Assembly: GCA_023451375.1 (NCBI GenBank)
Contig: JAEXZS010000069.1
Location: forward strand, 1-42,885
Reading direction: 5' to 3'
Length of the DNA: 42,885 bases
Source of the DNA: Pseudomonadota bacterium
GTDB taxonomy: Bacteria > Pseudomonadota > Alphaproteobacteria > Caulobacterales > Caulobacteraceae
Made by a program: the position numbers and the translations under genes. This document shows, in pieces, positions 33,868 through 42,761 of the stretch. How positions within the stretch are numbered: the first letter of the stretch is position 1; the number at the start of each line of letters is the position of its first letter. The notes under the pieces are model-generated. The model was not told the origin of the DNA. It saw only the letters and a list, made by a program, of their open reading frames with translations, and searched no databases.

Positions 33868-34077
33868 TCAGGCCAGGATGTCGAGCAGGGCGCCGGTCAT
33901 CTTGTCGGCGGTCTTCAGCACGGCGGCGTTGGCGGAGAAGGCGGTCTTGTCTTGGATGCGTTGCACCGTCTCCTGCTCTAGATTGTTCAGCGGATCTGCG
34001 GCCGCGCGGCGGGCGCTGGCCTCGAACCGGCCCTGGGCGCCCAGCATTCCGGCGGCGGCGATGGAGAAGGCCTGCAT
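33868..34077 (-). CDS. Miniature flagellar-rod-like protein
   Basis: A 69-residue protein. The N-terminal FSIAAAGMLGAQGRFEASAR resembles the D0 helix that begins rod and hook proteins, and the C-terminal FSANAAVLKTADKMTGALLDI resembles the D0 helix that ends FlgE/FlgF/FlgG (compare KVIKTADEMLGTLLDI-type ends). The middle domains, hundreds of residues in those proteins, are absent. No other flagellar genes are nearby. It could be a real minor axial component or an export-type protein. Confidence 0.7.
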   Translation of the reverse strand: MQAFSIAAAGMLGAQGRFEASARRAAADPLNNLEQETVQRIQDKTAFSANAAVLKTADKMTGALLDILA

Positions 34078-34270
34078 TGGAAGCTCCTTTCCTTGTGGAG
34101 TGAGCTCGCCGGGCTCAACAGCGGCTGAAGGAACAGGGTGAACGGCGTTTTCCGCCCCGCTTAGGCCTTTATCCGTGTATAGAGCGGCTCTCATTCGCCC
34201 GGCCTGAGGTCCGTCCTCGGCCGGGCGCGGTCGTTTCGGCGCCCGCCTTGTCCGTTGTCCCAGGTTCCCG

Positions 34271-36151
34271 ATGCCCTTTCCCGCCGTCCATCCCGCGCTC
34301 GATCGCGCGCTCCTCAACAAGGGCTACGCCGAGCCGACTCCGGTCCAAGCCGCCGTGCTGGAAGGCGAGCACGCCGAGCGTGACCTGTTGGTCTCGGCCC
34401 AGACCGGCTCGGGCAAGACAGTGGCCTTCGGTCTGGCTGCGGCGCCGACCCTGCTGGGCGACAAGCCGATCTTCGGACCGGGCGGCGCCCCGCTGTGCCT
34501 GGCCATCGCCCCGACGCGCGAACTGGCCATGCAGGTGGCGGCGGAGCTGCAGTGGCTGTACGCCGACTCCGGCGCCAAGATCGCCACCTGCGTCGGCGGC
34601 ATGGACGCGCGTCGTGAAGCGCGCGCCCTGGGCTTCGGCGTCCACATTGTCGTCGGCACGCCCGGTCGCCTGAAGGATCATATCGACCGGGGCAACCTGG
34701 ACCTGTCCGAACTGAAGGTCGCCGTCTTGGATGAGGCCGACGAGATGCTGGACATGGGCTTCCGCGAGGACCTGGAGTTCATCCTGGACCAGGCGCCGGC
34801 CGAACGCCGCACCCTGCTGTTCTCGGCCACCATCGCGCGCGAGATCGCGACCCTGGCCAAGCGCTACCAGAAGGACGCGGTGCGCATCGACGCCACCGAC
34901 AAGACGCGTCAGCACGCCGACATCGAATACCGCGCCTACCGCATCGCGCCCAACGAGATCGAGCACGCGGTGGTCAATACCCTGCGCTGGTTCGAGGCGC
35001 CGCGCGCCATGGTCTTCTGCTCGACGCGCGATTCCGTGCGTCATCTGCAGTCGTCGCTGCTGGAGCGCGGCTTCTCGACGGTTTCGCTGTCGGGCGAGAT
35101 GGGACAGCGCGAGCGCACCGACGCCCTGCAGTCGCTGCGGGACGGGCGGGCGCGGGTTTGCGTCGCCACCGACGTCGCCGCGCGCGGTCTGGACCTGCCC
35201 GACCTGGGCCTGGTCATCCACGCCGAACTGCCGATGAACCGCGCCGGCCTGCTGCACCGTTCGGGCCGCACCGGCCGCGCGGGCAAGAAGGGCGTCTCCG
35301 TAATGCTGGTGCCGCACTCGCGCCGCCGCAAGGCCGAGCGGCTGATGGACGATGCGGGTGTCGAGGCCATCTGGTCCGGCGCGCCGACCTTCGACGAAAT
35401 TCGCAAGGCCGACGAGAACCGGCTGCTGGATCCGTCGCACTTCGAGGCCGAGGTGACCGACGAGGACATGGCCGTCGCCAAGCGAATGATCGCCGAACGC
35501 ACGCCCGACGAGATCGCCGCCGCCCTGGTGCGCCTGCTGCGCAAGGAACAGCCGGCGCCGGAGGAACTGTCCGATCCCGGCTCCGACCGCGGTCCGGCCA
35601 GACGCGAGCGCGTCAAGAGCGACGACGGCGTCGCCTCCCAGCCGTGGCCGGGAGAACGGTTGCAGCCGGACGAGGTGGCTTGGTTCCGCATGGACGTGGG
35701 CCGCAATCGCAACGCCGATCCCAAGTGGCTGATCCCGCTGATCTGCCGCGTCGGCGGCATCTCCAAGCCGCAGATCGGCTCGATCCGCACCTTCCCCGAG
35801 GAGACGCGGTTCGAGATCGCCAAGACGCACGAAAAGGCCTTCCGCGACGCGGTCGCCTCATCGAAGGAGGAGGTCAGGATCACCCCCTCGGAGGCGCCCA
35901 CGCCCGGCTCGATGAAGGCGGGTAAATTCGCCGGCAAGCCGCGCCGCGAAGACGGCGAGCGGCCGTTCCGCAAGCCGCCGTTCAAGCGAGCCGAGGCCGG
36001 CGAGGGCGACGCCCGGCCGCCGTTCAAGAAGAAGCCTTGGGCGCCAAAGGCCGACGGTGCTCACGCGGGGGGCGACAAGCCCTACGTCAAGAAGCCGTTC
36101 AAGCCGAAGCCAGGCTTCAAGAAGACCGGCTTCAAAGGCAAGGCCAACTGA
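34271..36151 (+). CDS. DEAD-box RNA helicase (DbpA/CsdA-like)
   Basis: A 626-residue helicase. Motifs in order: SAQTGSGKT (about 43-51), PTRELAMQV, TPGRLKDHI, DEADEMLDMG, SAT, ATDVAARGLDLPDL and HRSGRTGRAGKKG. The region ~455-535 has the DbpA-type RNA-binding fold: WFRMDVGRNRNADPKWLIPL and GGISKPQIGSIRTF. A Lys/Pro-rich, repetitive tail (540-626) with repeated KKPFKPK-type units completes the protein and probably binds RNA. Likely roles are ribosome assembly and cold adaptation. Confidence 0.94.
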   Translation: MPFPAVHPALDRALLNKGYAEPTPVQAAVLEGEHAERDLLVSAQTGSGKTVAFGLAAAPTLLGDKPIFGPGGAPLCLAIAPTRELAMQVAAELQWLYADSGAKIATCVGGMDARREARALGFGVHIVVGTPGRLKDHIDRGNLDLSELKVAVLDEADEMLDMGFREDLEFILDQAPAERRTLLFSATIAREIATLAKRYQKDAVRIDATDKTRQHADIEYRAYRIAPNEIEHAVVNTLRWFEAPRAMVFCSTRDSVRHLQSSLLERGFSTVSLSGEMGQRERTDALQSLRDGRARVCVATDVAARGLDLPDLGLVIHAELPMNRAGLLHRSGRTGRAGKKGVSVMLVPHSRRRKAERLMDDAGVEAIWSGAPTFDEIRKADENRLLDPSHFEAEVTDEDMAVAKRMIAERTPDEIAAALVRLLRKEQPAPEELSDPGSDRGPARRERVKSDDGVASQPWPGERLQPDEVAWFRMDVGRNRNADPKWLIPLICRVGGISKPQIGSIRTFPEETRFEIAKTHEKAFRDAVASSKEEVRITPSEAPTPGSMKAGKFAGKPRREDGERPFRKPPFKRAEAGEGDARPPFKKKPWAPKADGAHAGGDKPYVKKPFKPKPGFKKTGFKGKAN

Positions 36152-36160
36152 TTTCGTGAT

Positions 36161-36183
36161 CCTCTCCCATGACGCGGGGGAGG
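36161..36183 (+). terminator. Hairpin after DEAD-box helicase gene
   Basis: CCTCTCCC pairs with GGGGGAGG (one G-U pair) around ATGACGC, 10 bases after the stop. No T-run. Confidence 0.4.
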
Positions 36184-36225
36184 GTCCGTCTTGCCAGCGG
36201 GCAGATCTCGGCGCACCCTCCGCCC

Positions 36226-36549
36226 ATGACCAGCCCTAGCCAGCCCGAGGGACGATACGCCTCGTTCGAGGCCTTCTATCCCCACTATATCCACGAGCAT
36301 TCGAACCGGGCCTGCCGGCGCATCCATGTGGTCGGGACCGGGCTGGTGATCCTGGCTTTCGTCGCCTTCCTGCTGACGCTGAACGCCTGGTGGCTGCTGG
36401 CCATGCCGCTGGTCGGCTACGGCTTCGCCTGGGTCGGACATTTCTTCTTCGAGAAGAACCGGCCCGCGACGTTCAAATATCCGCTGTGGAGCCTGATGGG
36501 CGACTTCCGCCTGTTCTTCGAGACGGTGAGCGGCAAGCGCCGTTTCTGA
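36226..36549 (+). CDS. Mpo1-like (DUF962) membrane protein
   Basis: A 107-residue protein with FEAFYPHYIHEHSNRACRRI and HVVGT, then two membrane helices (about 42-80) and HFFFEKNRPATFKYPLWSLM. This is the DUF962 family; the yeast member Mpo1 is an Fe-dependent dioxygenase for 2-hydroxy fatty acid alpha-oxidation, and the His residues at HEH, HV and HF here correspond to its metal ligands. The bacterial role is not established. It stands alone between the helicase and a secreted protein. Confidence 0.85.
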   Translation: MTSPSQPEGRYASFEAFYPHYIHEHSNRACRRIHVVGTGLVILAFVAFLLTLNAWWLLAMPLVGYGFAWVGHFFFEKNRPATFKYPLWSLMGDFRLFFETVSGKRRF

Positions 36550-36642
36550 TCCGCCCATCGGCGTTCGACTCCCTTTTCCGCGGCGCGCGAAGCGCCTATT
36601 CTGCGGGTGCGGCAGGGGGCCGCGCCTGGGGGGAGCCATCCA

Positions 36643-37098
36643 ATGAGAACCATCGCCCTGGCGGCGGCCGTTTCGGCCCTGCTGGCGTCGGCCGCTGTCG
36701 CGCAGCCGGACATCAATGCAGACCCGAACTACGGGTCCGTCAATCTGGAAAGCGGCTTCACGCCCGATCCGTACGAGCACGCGATCCTGGCGGGCGGCGC
36801 CGCGCCGGCCGCTCAGGCCAAGACCGGCTGCGAGGGCAAGGTCAGCGCGGCGCCGGACCTGCACCTGTTCTTCGAGGCGGGCGACATGGACCTGACCTTC
36901 CTGGTCGAGGCGTCCGAGGACACGACCCTGCTGATCAATGCGCCGAACGGCCGCTGGTACTGCGATGACGACAGCGGCGACGGCTTCGACCCGCGCATCC
37001 AGATCACCAATCCGCAGAGCGGCCGCTATGACATCTGGGTCGGCGCCTACGGCGACGAGATGGTGCAGTCGACGCTGAAGATTTCTGAACTGGACTAG
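36643..37098 (+). CDS. Secreted acidic protein of unknown function
   Basis: A 151-residue protein with a signal peptide ending SAAVAQP. The mature part is acidic and beta-rich: a Cys pair (KTGCEGKVSA and GRWYCDDDSGDGFDPRIQI), then NPQSGRYDIWVGAYGDE. The closing motif resembles peptidase-associated PPC/beta-sandwich domains, and homologues are often labelled 'peptidase S1', but no catalytic triad is visible. A GGGGGGAG site precedes the ATG at 36643. Confidence 0.8.
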   Translation: MRTIALAAAVSALLASAAVAQPDINADPNYGSVNLESGFTPDPYEHAILAGGAAPAAQAKTGCEGKVSAAPDLHLFFEAGDMDLTFLVEASEDTTLLINAPNGRWYCDDDSGDGFDPRIQITNPQSGRYDIWVGAYGDEMVQSTLKISELD

Positions 37099-37116
37099 GC
37101 GTGGGGCGGCGGACAT

Positions 37117-37153
37117 GAAAACGCCGGCGGGCCCAGGGCGCGCCGGCGTTTTT
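37117..37153 (+). terminator. Rho-independent terminator
   Basis: AAAACGCCGGCG pairs with CGCCGGCGTTTTT around an 11-base loop, 19 bases after the secreted-protein stop. It has both an upstream A-run and a downstream T-run, so it works in both directions and also serves the convergent 3D-domain gene. Confidence 0.92.
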
Positions 37154-37174
37154 CATTCGGGTCGGAGGGACCCT

Positions 37175-37738
37175 TTACTTCGAGGCGGTGGTCCAGGCCG
37201 GGGGGCAGCCGTCGAAATCGCCGGCGTCGACGATCGTCAGGGTGCGCATGTTCAGCGGCATGGCCGGGCGCATCGAGCCGCGACCATGGCCGGTGTAGAG
37301 ATCGATCTTGGCGCCCTTGATCGCGCCGCCGGTGTCGGAGGCGTACCAGTAGCCGTCGTGAACCGTCCCGTCGGCGAGACGCAGGCCCACCGTCTCGCGG
37401 ATGAACAGCTTGGTGCGGCGGGGGATGACGCGCGGATCGACCGCCACGGTGCGCATGGCGATCGGACGGCAACCCAGGCTGTCGTTGCCCGTCGCGCCGC
37501 CGCCGCCCGCATGATAGAGCCGCGCCGAAGCGCGCCAGTCGGGGTCGCCGGCCATCAGCTCGGTCTGGTCGACGCTCAAAGCTCGCGCCGCCTCCGCAAC
37601 CGGGGAACCGGGCTCGGCCTCAGGGGTTTCCACCCTGAACTCTTCCGCCGCGACAGCGACATTGTAGGGCGTGGGTCCGTTCGAAACGGCGGACACGGCG
37701 GCCCAGAACATGGCGAAGGCAGCGGAAGCGCCGATCAT
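37175..37738 (-). CDS. 3D-domain (MltA C-terminal-like) envelope protein
   Basis: A 187-residue protein with an N-terminal hydrophobic segment (signal or anchor) and a 3D domain (about 95-185) with GCRPIAMRTVAVDPRVIPRR, DGYWYASDTGGAIKGAKIDLYTG and the final MRTLTIVD. The three conserved aspartates (in AVD, SDTGGAIKG and KID) are present. In MltA and related enzymes the domain cleaves peptidoglycan glycan chains. Alone, without the MltA beta-barrel, the protein may still act on the wall. Confidence 0.88.
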   Translation of the reverse strand: MIGASAAFAMFWAAVSAVSNGPTPYNVAVAAEEFRVETPEAEPGSPVAEAARALSVDQTELMAGDPDWRASARLYHAGGGGATGNDSLGCRPIAMRTVAVDPRVIPRRTKLFIRETVGLRLADGTVHDGYWYASDTGGAIKGAKIDLYTGHGRGSMRPAMPLNMRTLTIVDAGDFDGCPPAWTTASK

Positions 37739-37822
37739 CCGTCAGACTCATGGAAGCACCGGCTCCCAACGCCGCCGGCGCGGGTTTTGTCTCGTTAACT
37801 TGTGACCGAAAAGTGGCGGCCC

Positions 37823-38647
37823 CTAAATGGCCTTGAGAACGACCGACGCCGCCGTCGCCAACAGATAGACGGCGAAGGCCTTTTTCAGGATGCGGCGGTC
37901 CAGCCGGTGCGCCAGCCGCGCCCCCAGCGGGGCCGACAGCGCCGTCATCACCCCCATGACCAGCGCGGCGGGCAGGTTGACATAGCCGAGCGAAAAGGGC
38001 GGTCGGCCGTCCGCGCCCCAGCCGAACACCACGAACCCGATCGCCGCGGCGGCCCCGATGGCGACCCCGAAACCCGAGGCGGTCGCCACCGCCTGATGAA
38101 TGGGCCGACCGCATAGGCTCATGGTCATTCCGCCCAGGCTGCCGCCGCCCACGCCCATCATCGCCGAAAGCAGGCCGATCAGCGTGCCTATGATCCGCCG
38201 CCCCCAGCCGACCGGCATTTCCTTCCTTAAGGTGTAGCGATCCGGCAGCAGGCCCATCTGCGCCGCCACCAGCAAAAGGCAAGCGCCGTACACCACGGCC
38301 AGTCCCTCCATCGAGGTGAGGCCGGCGATGGCGGCGCCGATCGCCCCGCCCAGCGCCACCCACGGCGTCCAGGTCCTGAGCACCGTCTCGTCCACCGCGC
38401 CGTGCTTGCGATGCGCGGCCAGAGAGCGGACCGCGGTGACGACGATGGTCGCCAACGACGTGCCGATGGCCACGTGCAGATTGGCCTCGCCGCCCACGCC
38501 CAGCGTCTCGAAGGCGTAGAACAGCGCCGGGACCAGGATGGTGCCGCCGCCCACGCCGAACAGGCCGGCGATGACGCCGCCGATGAATCCGGCGGCGACC
38601 AGGGCGACGGCCAGGGTCAAGATTTCGGAAAGCGGCAGGCCGAGCAT
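37823..38647 (-). CDS. TauE/SafE (TSUP) family membrane transporter
   Basis: A 274-residue protein with about eight helices and the paired TSUP motif GLFGVGGGTILVPAL (about 29-43) and AMMGVGGGSLGGMTM. Family members export sulfite, sulfoacetate or organosulfur compounds. Substrate unknown. It ends 84 bases from the 3D-domain gene start and starts 31 bases after dusA on the same strand. Confidence 0.92.
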   Translation of the reverse strand: MLGLPLSEILTLAVALVAAGFIGGVIAGLFGVGGGTILVPALFYAFETLGVGGEANLHVAIGTSLATIVVTAVRSLAAHRKHGAVDETVLRTWTPWVALGGAIGAAIAGLTSMEGLAVVYGACLLLVAAQMGLLPDRYTLRKEMPVGWGRRIIGTLIGLLSAMMGVGGGSLGGMTMSLCGRPIHQAVATASGFGVAIGAAAAIGFVVFGWGADGRPPFSLGYVNLPAALVMGVMTALSAPLGARLAHRLDRRILKKAFAVYLLATAASVVLKAI

Positions 38648-38678
38648 GGCCGTCCCTAGCAGGCCGTGGTCCGGCAGG

Positions 38679-39692
38679 TCACGCCGCCTCGCGTCGAGCC
38701 TCGGCCTCGCGCACCGCCTCGACCGCGCGGTCCAGCACCTCCAGCCCCGCGCCAGGCCGGATGCCCTCGACCGTCAGGATGCGGCGGAAGGCGCGCGCGC
38801 CGGGGCGGCCGTGCATCAGGCCCAGCATGTGCCGCGTCATGGCGGGCAGGGCCACGCCCTCGGCCAGGCGGGCGGCCATATAGGGGCGATACCGGCCCAG
38901 CGCCGCATAGGCCTCGACATCGTCCGTCGCCTCGCCGAACAGCCGGCGGTCAGCCTGACCCAGGATGGCCGGTTCGTGATAGGCGGCGCGGCCCAGCATG
39001 ACGCCGTCCAGCGCCACCCCGTCCGCGTCGTCCAGATGCGCCTCGGCTTCGTCCAGTGAGCCGATCCCGCCGTTGATGGAGATGGACAGATGCGGCCGCT
39101 CCCGCTTCAGCCGCCGCACCAAGGCGTAGTCCAGCGGCGGCACGTCTCGGTTCTCCTTCGGCGACAGCCCCTGCAGCCAGGCCTTGCGCGCATGGACGAT
39201 GAAGGTGTCGACGCCCGCGGCCGCGCAGGCGTCGACGGTGGCGAACAGACTGACCCGCGGATCCTGATCGTCCACGCCGATGCGGCACTTCACCGTCGCC
39301 GGTACGGACACGGCCTGGCGGATCGCCGCCATGCAGTCCGCCACCAGTTGCGGTTCGCGCATGAGGCAGGCGCCGAAGCGGCCGGACTGCACCCGATCGG
39401 ACGGGCAGCCGACGTTCAGATTGATCTCGTCATAGCCGACGGCCTCTCCGATCCGCGCGGCCTCCGCCAACTGCCCCGGATCAGACCCGCCCAACTGCAG
39501 CGCCACCGGATGCTCGACCGGGTCGAACCCCAGCAGCCGCTCGCGATCACCGTTCAGCACGGCCGGCGCGGTGACCATCTCGGTATACAGCAACGCCCGA
39601 TCCGTCAGCACGCGATGGAAGGCCCGGCAGTGCCGGTCCGTCCAATCCATCATCGGGGCCACGGCTAGTCTACGATCTTGATTTTTCAGCAT
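38679..39692 (-). CDS. dusA: tRNA-dihydrouridine synthase A
   Basis: A 337-residue flavin enzyme that reduces U20/U20a in tRNA. Motifs are VAPMMDWTDRHCRAF at the N-terminus, INLNVGCPSDRVQSGRFGA with the catalytic Cys, VKCRIGVDD, FIVHARKAWLQGLSPKENR and SINGGIGSLDEAE. The first codons (LKNQDRRL, read as CTG AAA AAT CAA GAT CGT AGA CTA) are AT-rich and end where GC-rich codons begin, as expected when an integrated element replaces the gene's 5' end. The ATG at 39692 is the first credible start. Confidence 0.96.
   Translation of the reverse strand: MLKNQDRRLAVAPMMDWTDRHCRAFHRVLTDRALLYTEMVTAPAVLNGDRERLLGFDPVEHPVALQLGGSDPGQLAEAARIGEAVGYDEINLNVGCPSDRVQSGRFGACLMREPQLVADCMAAIRQAVSVPATVKCRIGVDDQDPRVSLFATVDACAAAGVDTFIVHARKAWLQGLSPKENRDVPPLDYALVRRLKRERPHLSISINGGIGSLDEAEAHLDDADGVALDGVMLGRAAYHEPAILGQADRRLFGEATDDVEAYAALGRYRPYMAARLAEGVALPAMTRHMLGLMHGRPGARAFRRILTVEGIRPGAGLEVLDRAVEAVREAEARREAA
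39641..39692. other. Candidate attachment site in dusA 5' end
   Basis: GC-rich dusA sequence (VAPMMDWTDRH codons) changes abruptly to AT-rich sequence near 39660-39670. dusA 5' ends are an established integration site for genomic islands with dedicated tyrosine integrases, and one lies 113 bases away. The matching direct repeat would be at the island's far end, outside the window, so the exact core cannot be set. Confidence 0.6.
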
Positions 39693-39804
39693 TATTCTTG
39701 TAAGATCAAAAAGTTGGAAGGCGGCGTGTGCATTCAAATTTACGACGTGTTGCGACGATTTTTCCGGCTTTTCGACACCTCAGTGCACACAGAGCGCACA
39801 CGAA

Positions 39805-40866
39805 ATGGCGACGTATTCGAGACTCCCGTCAGGATCTTGGCGGGTCCAGGTGCGAAGAAAGGGTCGCTATATAAGCGAGACCTTCGTCAAACGCGATGAT
39901 GCGAGGCGGTGGGCCACCGAAGCCGAGGGTCGGATCGATCGCGGCGAGACGCCGACGCCGTCACGCGCGGCGAAGCTCCGCACATTCGGGGAGCTCATCG
40001 ATCTTCATATCGACGACATGAAGTCGGTCGGTAGAGCCCCTCGGCGGTCAAAGGCCGCGACCCTGAAGATGCTCAAGGCTCGTCTGGGCCGAAAGAAGAT
40101 CGCTCAACTGGATAGGCCGTTGTTTATCGACTTTGGCCGGGAGCGCGCGGCCGAGGGCGCCGGCCCGATGACGCTTGGCATCGACATCGGCGCGATCAAG
40201 CTGGTGATCTCACATGCCGCCGCAGTCCACGGCTTGGCGGTCTCCACAGAGGCCGTGGACATGGCTCGTCTCGCGCTGAAGCGTTTGGGCCTTGTTGGCA
40301 AGGGCGTGGAGCGTGACCGGAGACCTACAGAAGAGGAGATCGATCGCCTGATCGCCCACTTCGAAGGCAACCCGCGCCAAACCATTCCTATGGGAGACAT
40401 CATCCGGTTCGCCATCGCGACGGCGATGCGTCAGGAGGAAATCTTTCGTGTCGTCTGGGATGACTATGTCGCTCGCACAAAGATGCTCACGATACGGGAT
40501 CGCAAGGATCCCAGAGAGAAGACGGGCAATGACCAGCGCATACCGCTCTTATCGGTTTCCGGGTTCGATGCGGCCACCCTTATCGAGGCGCGGCGCTCGT
40601 CACGAACGAATGCAGAGCAGCGCATTTTTCCGTTCAATCACCGATCCGCTGGGACGGCGTTCACCCGGGCCTGCAAGGATCTCGGCATCGTCGATCTGCA
40701 TTTCCACGACCTTCGCCACGAGGGGACAAGCCGGCTGTTTGAGGCTGGATTTCAGATCCAGCAGGTTGCGCTCGTCACAGGCCATAAGGACTGGAAGATG
40801 CTGAAGCGATACACGCATCTGCGGCCGGAATCGCTGCACCTATTTGCAGCGAGAGTCGCCGCGTAA
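39805..40866 (+). CDS. Tyrosine-type site-specific integrase
   Basis: A 353-residue phage-type integrase. The N-terminal part (1-55) holds a three-strand arm-binding domain (SRLPSGSWRVQVRRKGRYIS), a SAM-like core-binding domain lies at 58-165, and the catalytic domain has Arg209 (TAMRQEEIF), His301-x2-Arg304 (HDLRHEG), His327 (GHKDWKML) and nucleophile Tyr336 (RYTHL). All catalytic residues are present. It reads away from dusA, the usual arrangement of dusA-specific elements. No excisionase was seen near it. Confidence 0.94.
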   Translation: MATYSRLPSGSWRVQVRRKGRYISETFVKRDDARRWATEAEGRIDRGETPTPSRAAKLRTFGELIDLHIDDMKSVGRAPRRSKAATLKMLKARLGRKKIAQLDRPLFIDFGRERAAEGAGPMTLGIDIGAIKLVISHAAAVHGLAVSTEAVDMARLALKRLGLVGKGVERDRRPTEEEIDRLIAHFEGNPRQTIPMGDIIRFAIATAMRQEEIFRVVWDDYVARTKMLTIRDRKDPREKTGNDQRIPLLSVSGFDAATLIEARRSSRTNAEQRIFPFNHRSAGTAFTRACKDLGIVDLHFHDLRHEGTSRLFEAGFQIQQVALVTGHKDWKMLKRYTHLRPESLHLFAARVAA

Positions 40867-41042
40867 GGCGGGCGGGCTGCGGCGGATAGGTCGTCTGAGC
40901 GCCATCGGGCTCTGGACTGCCGCCGCAAGGCAGACCTTCAGCCCCTCCGCTCATCAGGCTGACTTGCGCGAGGCGCGATACATTTGCTTCGAGTCGGGAT
41001 CATATCCCGCGGGTTACGTCAGGATGATCGTTGGAGAGGCTG

Positions 41043-42761
41043 TTGTCAGCTCAGACGCCCCGTTCCTTCTTCGCAGGCGCCGTCTCGGAATTCCTTGCGA
41101 CCGAGCCGGAGCAGATCATCGGCCGGATGTCCGCGCGATTGGCGGCCCTGCATAGGAGCACCGAGCGCAGCCAGATCGAGGCGTGGGCCAAACAGATTGA
41201 ACTCCTCGCCGACGCCTTCAGGCAGATCGGTAGTCCGGCGACCGAGTGGAGCATACTCTTCGAGACGCCGCTCCTACGGCTCGGCCGGCGTCTCGACGTG
41301 GTGGTGCTTACGCCAGGCGTGGTGATGGTGATCGAGTTCAAGGTGAACGCGGCGAGCTATCGCAGCGCCGATGTCGCTCAGACTGAATTCTACGCGCTTT
41401 CCCTGCGGGATTTCCACGCCGCCTCCCAGGAGCGGATCATTGGTCCGATCCTCTGCGCTGACCTGGCGAAGGAGAGCCGGCTGACCGCTCTTCCCATTAT
41501 GGAGGGTGTTTCTCAGACGCTGCTCGTGAACGCAGCGACGCTCCCCGAGGCGATTCAAGCCGCGGCCAGCGTCACAGGCGGCTCGACAAGCCCGATCACC
41601 GCTGCGGAGTTCGAAAGGTCCCCGTATCGTCCCACGCCGACGATCATCGAAGCTGCGCGCGCTCTCTATGCCGGGCATAGCGTGGCCGACTTAGGGCGTG
41701 GAGACGCCGCGGCGGAGGAGTTGGAGCGATCTGCCCAGCGCCTGATCGAGATCGTTCTCGACGCTAAAGCACGGCAAGAGCGCGTCATCTGCTTTGTGAG
41801 CGGCACCCCTGGTGCGGGAAAGACCTTGCTCGGTCTCAACCTGGCCCTCAAGAGCCGCGTCGCGGGCGACGGGCTGCCGCCAGCGTCGCTTCTATCGGGC
41901 AACCCGCCCCTCGTTCACGTGCTCGTCGAGGCCCTCGCTCAGGATGCGCATGAGAATCGAGGTCTTAGAAAGCCCGACGCACGCCGCGAAGCCGGCAGCG
42001 CGGTTCAAGGACTGCTCGGCTTCCTTCGCGAGCACGGGGACGGCGCGCCACCGCCGGAGCACGTGCTGGTCTTCGATGAGGCTCAGCGCGCGTGGGATGC
42101 GGAGGTCGGACAAAAGCTGCTCGGCCGTCCAACATCCGAGCCCGAGCTCTTCCTCGACATCATGGCGAGGAGCGAGTGGGCCTGCCTGATCTGCCTTGTT
42201 GGCCCCGGTCAGGAGATCAATCGCGGCGAAGGAGGGCTGCCCCTATGGGGCGAGGCGTTGCTGGAGGCCGCCAGGAGCGGCTTCAACTGGCGGGTGTTCG
42301 CCGCACCCCAAGCCATCGGAGGAGGCCCCGATGTCGGCGCAAACGGGCTCTTCGAAGCTCCCCCGGCGGACATCGCGATCGAGGCGGAGCCGCTGCTTCA
42401 TCTTTCGAACTCGATCCGCTCCTATCGAAGTCCGCTTCAGGTGCGCTGGGTTTCGGCGCTGCTCAACGGCGAGTTGGCTGCGGCGGCTGAGATCGCCGAC
42501 GAAATGGCGGAGCCGCCCGCTCGAATTTCCCGCGATCTTCAGCAGGTGAAGGCTTGGCTGAAGCAGCGGCGGCGCGGCGGCCGGTCCGCGGGCCTCCTTA
42601 CAAGTTCTGGCGCTGTCCGCCTTGTTGCTGAGGGTGTGCCGCCGGCGCCACGATCCAACGAGCTAGATGCAATCGCGCACTGGTTCCTAAAGCCTTACAC
42701 CGACTACCGCAGCGCAGGCGCATTGGAGACGCCGCTCAGTGAATTCGGCTGCCAGGGGTGA
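41043..42761 (+). CDS. PD-(D/E)XK nuclease - P-loop (DUF2075-type) protein, C-terminally truncated
   Basis: A 572-residue remnant. The N-terminus (about 55-110) has a nuclease-like RRLDVVVL...VIEFKV with Asp85, Glu98 and Lys100. A P-loop ATPase follows: Walker A FVSGTPGAGKTLLG (Lys260) and Walker B VLVFDEAQRAWD (Asp345-Glu346). Near the end LETPLSEFGCQG matches the stretch where DUF2075 proteins continue with LELDW and more helicase motifs, but a stop follows at once, formed by the TGA that begins the IS3 element. TTG at 41043 was chosen for the GGAG at 41033; TTG at 41031 is the alternative. Related proteins occur in phage-defence loci. Confidence 0.85.
   Translation: MSAQTPRSFFAGAVSEFLATEPEQIIGRMSARLAALHRSTERSQIEAWAKQIELLADAFRQIGSPATEWSILFETPLLRLGRRLDVVVLTPGVVMVIEFKVNAASYRSADVAQTEFYALSLRDFHAASQERIIGPILCADLAKESRLTALPIMEGVSQTLLVNAATLPEAIQAAASVTGGSTSPITAAEFERSPYRPTPTIIEAARALYAGHSVADLGRGDAAAEELERSAQRLIEIVLDAKARQERVICFVSGTPGAGKTLLGLNLALKSRVAGDGLPPASLLSGNPPLVHVLVEALAQDAHENRGLRKPDARREAGSAVQGLLGFLREHGDGAPPPEHVLVFDEAQRAWDAEVGQKLLGRPTSEPELFLDIMARSEWACLICLVGPGQEINRGEGGLPLWGEALLEAARSGFNWRVFAAPQAIGGGPDVGANGLFEAPPADIAIEAEPLLHLSNSIRSYRSPLQVRWVSALLNGELAAAAEIADEMAEPPARISRDLQQVKAWLKQRRRGGRSAGLLTSSGAVRLVAEGVPPAPRSNELDAIAHWFLKPYTDYRSAGALETPLSEFGCQG

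Noticed and set aside
39678..39899. A 73-residue ORF between dusA and the integrase
   Set aside because: It overlaps the integrase start in another frame, has no ribosome site, and lies in the attachment region.
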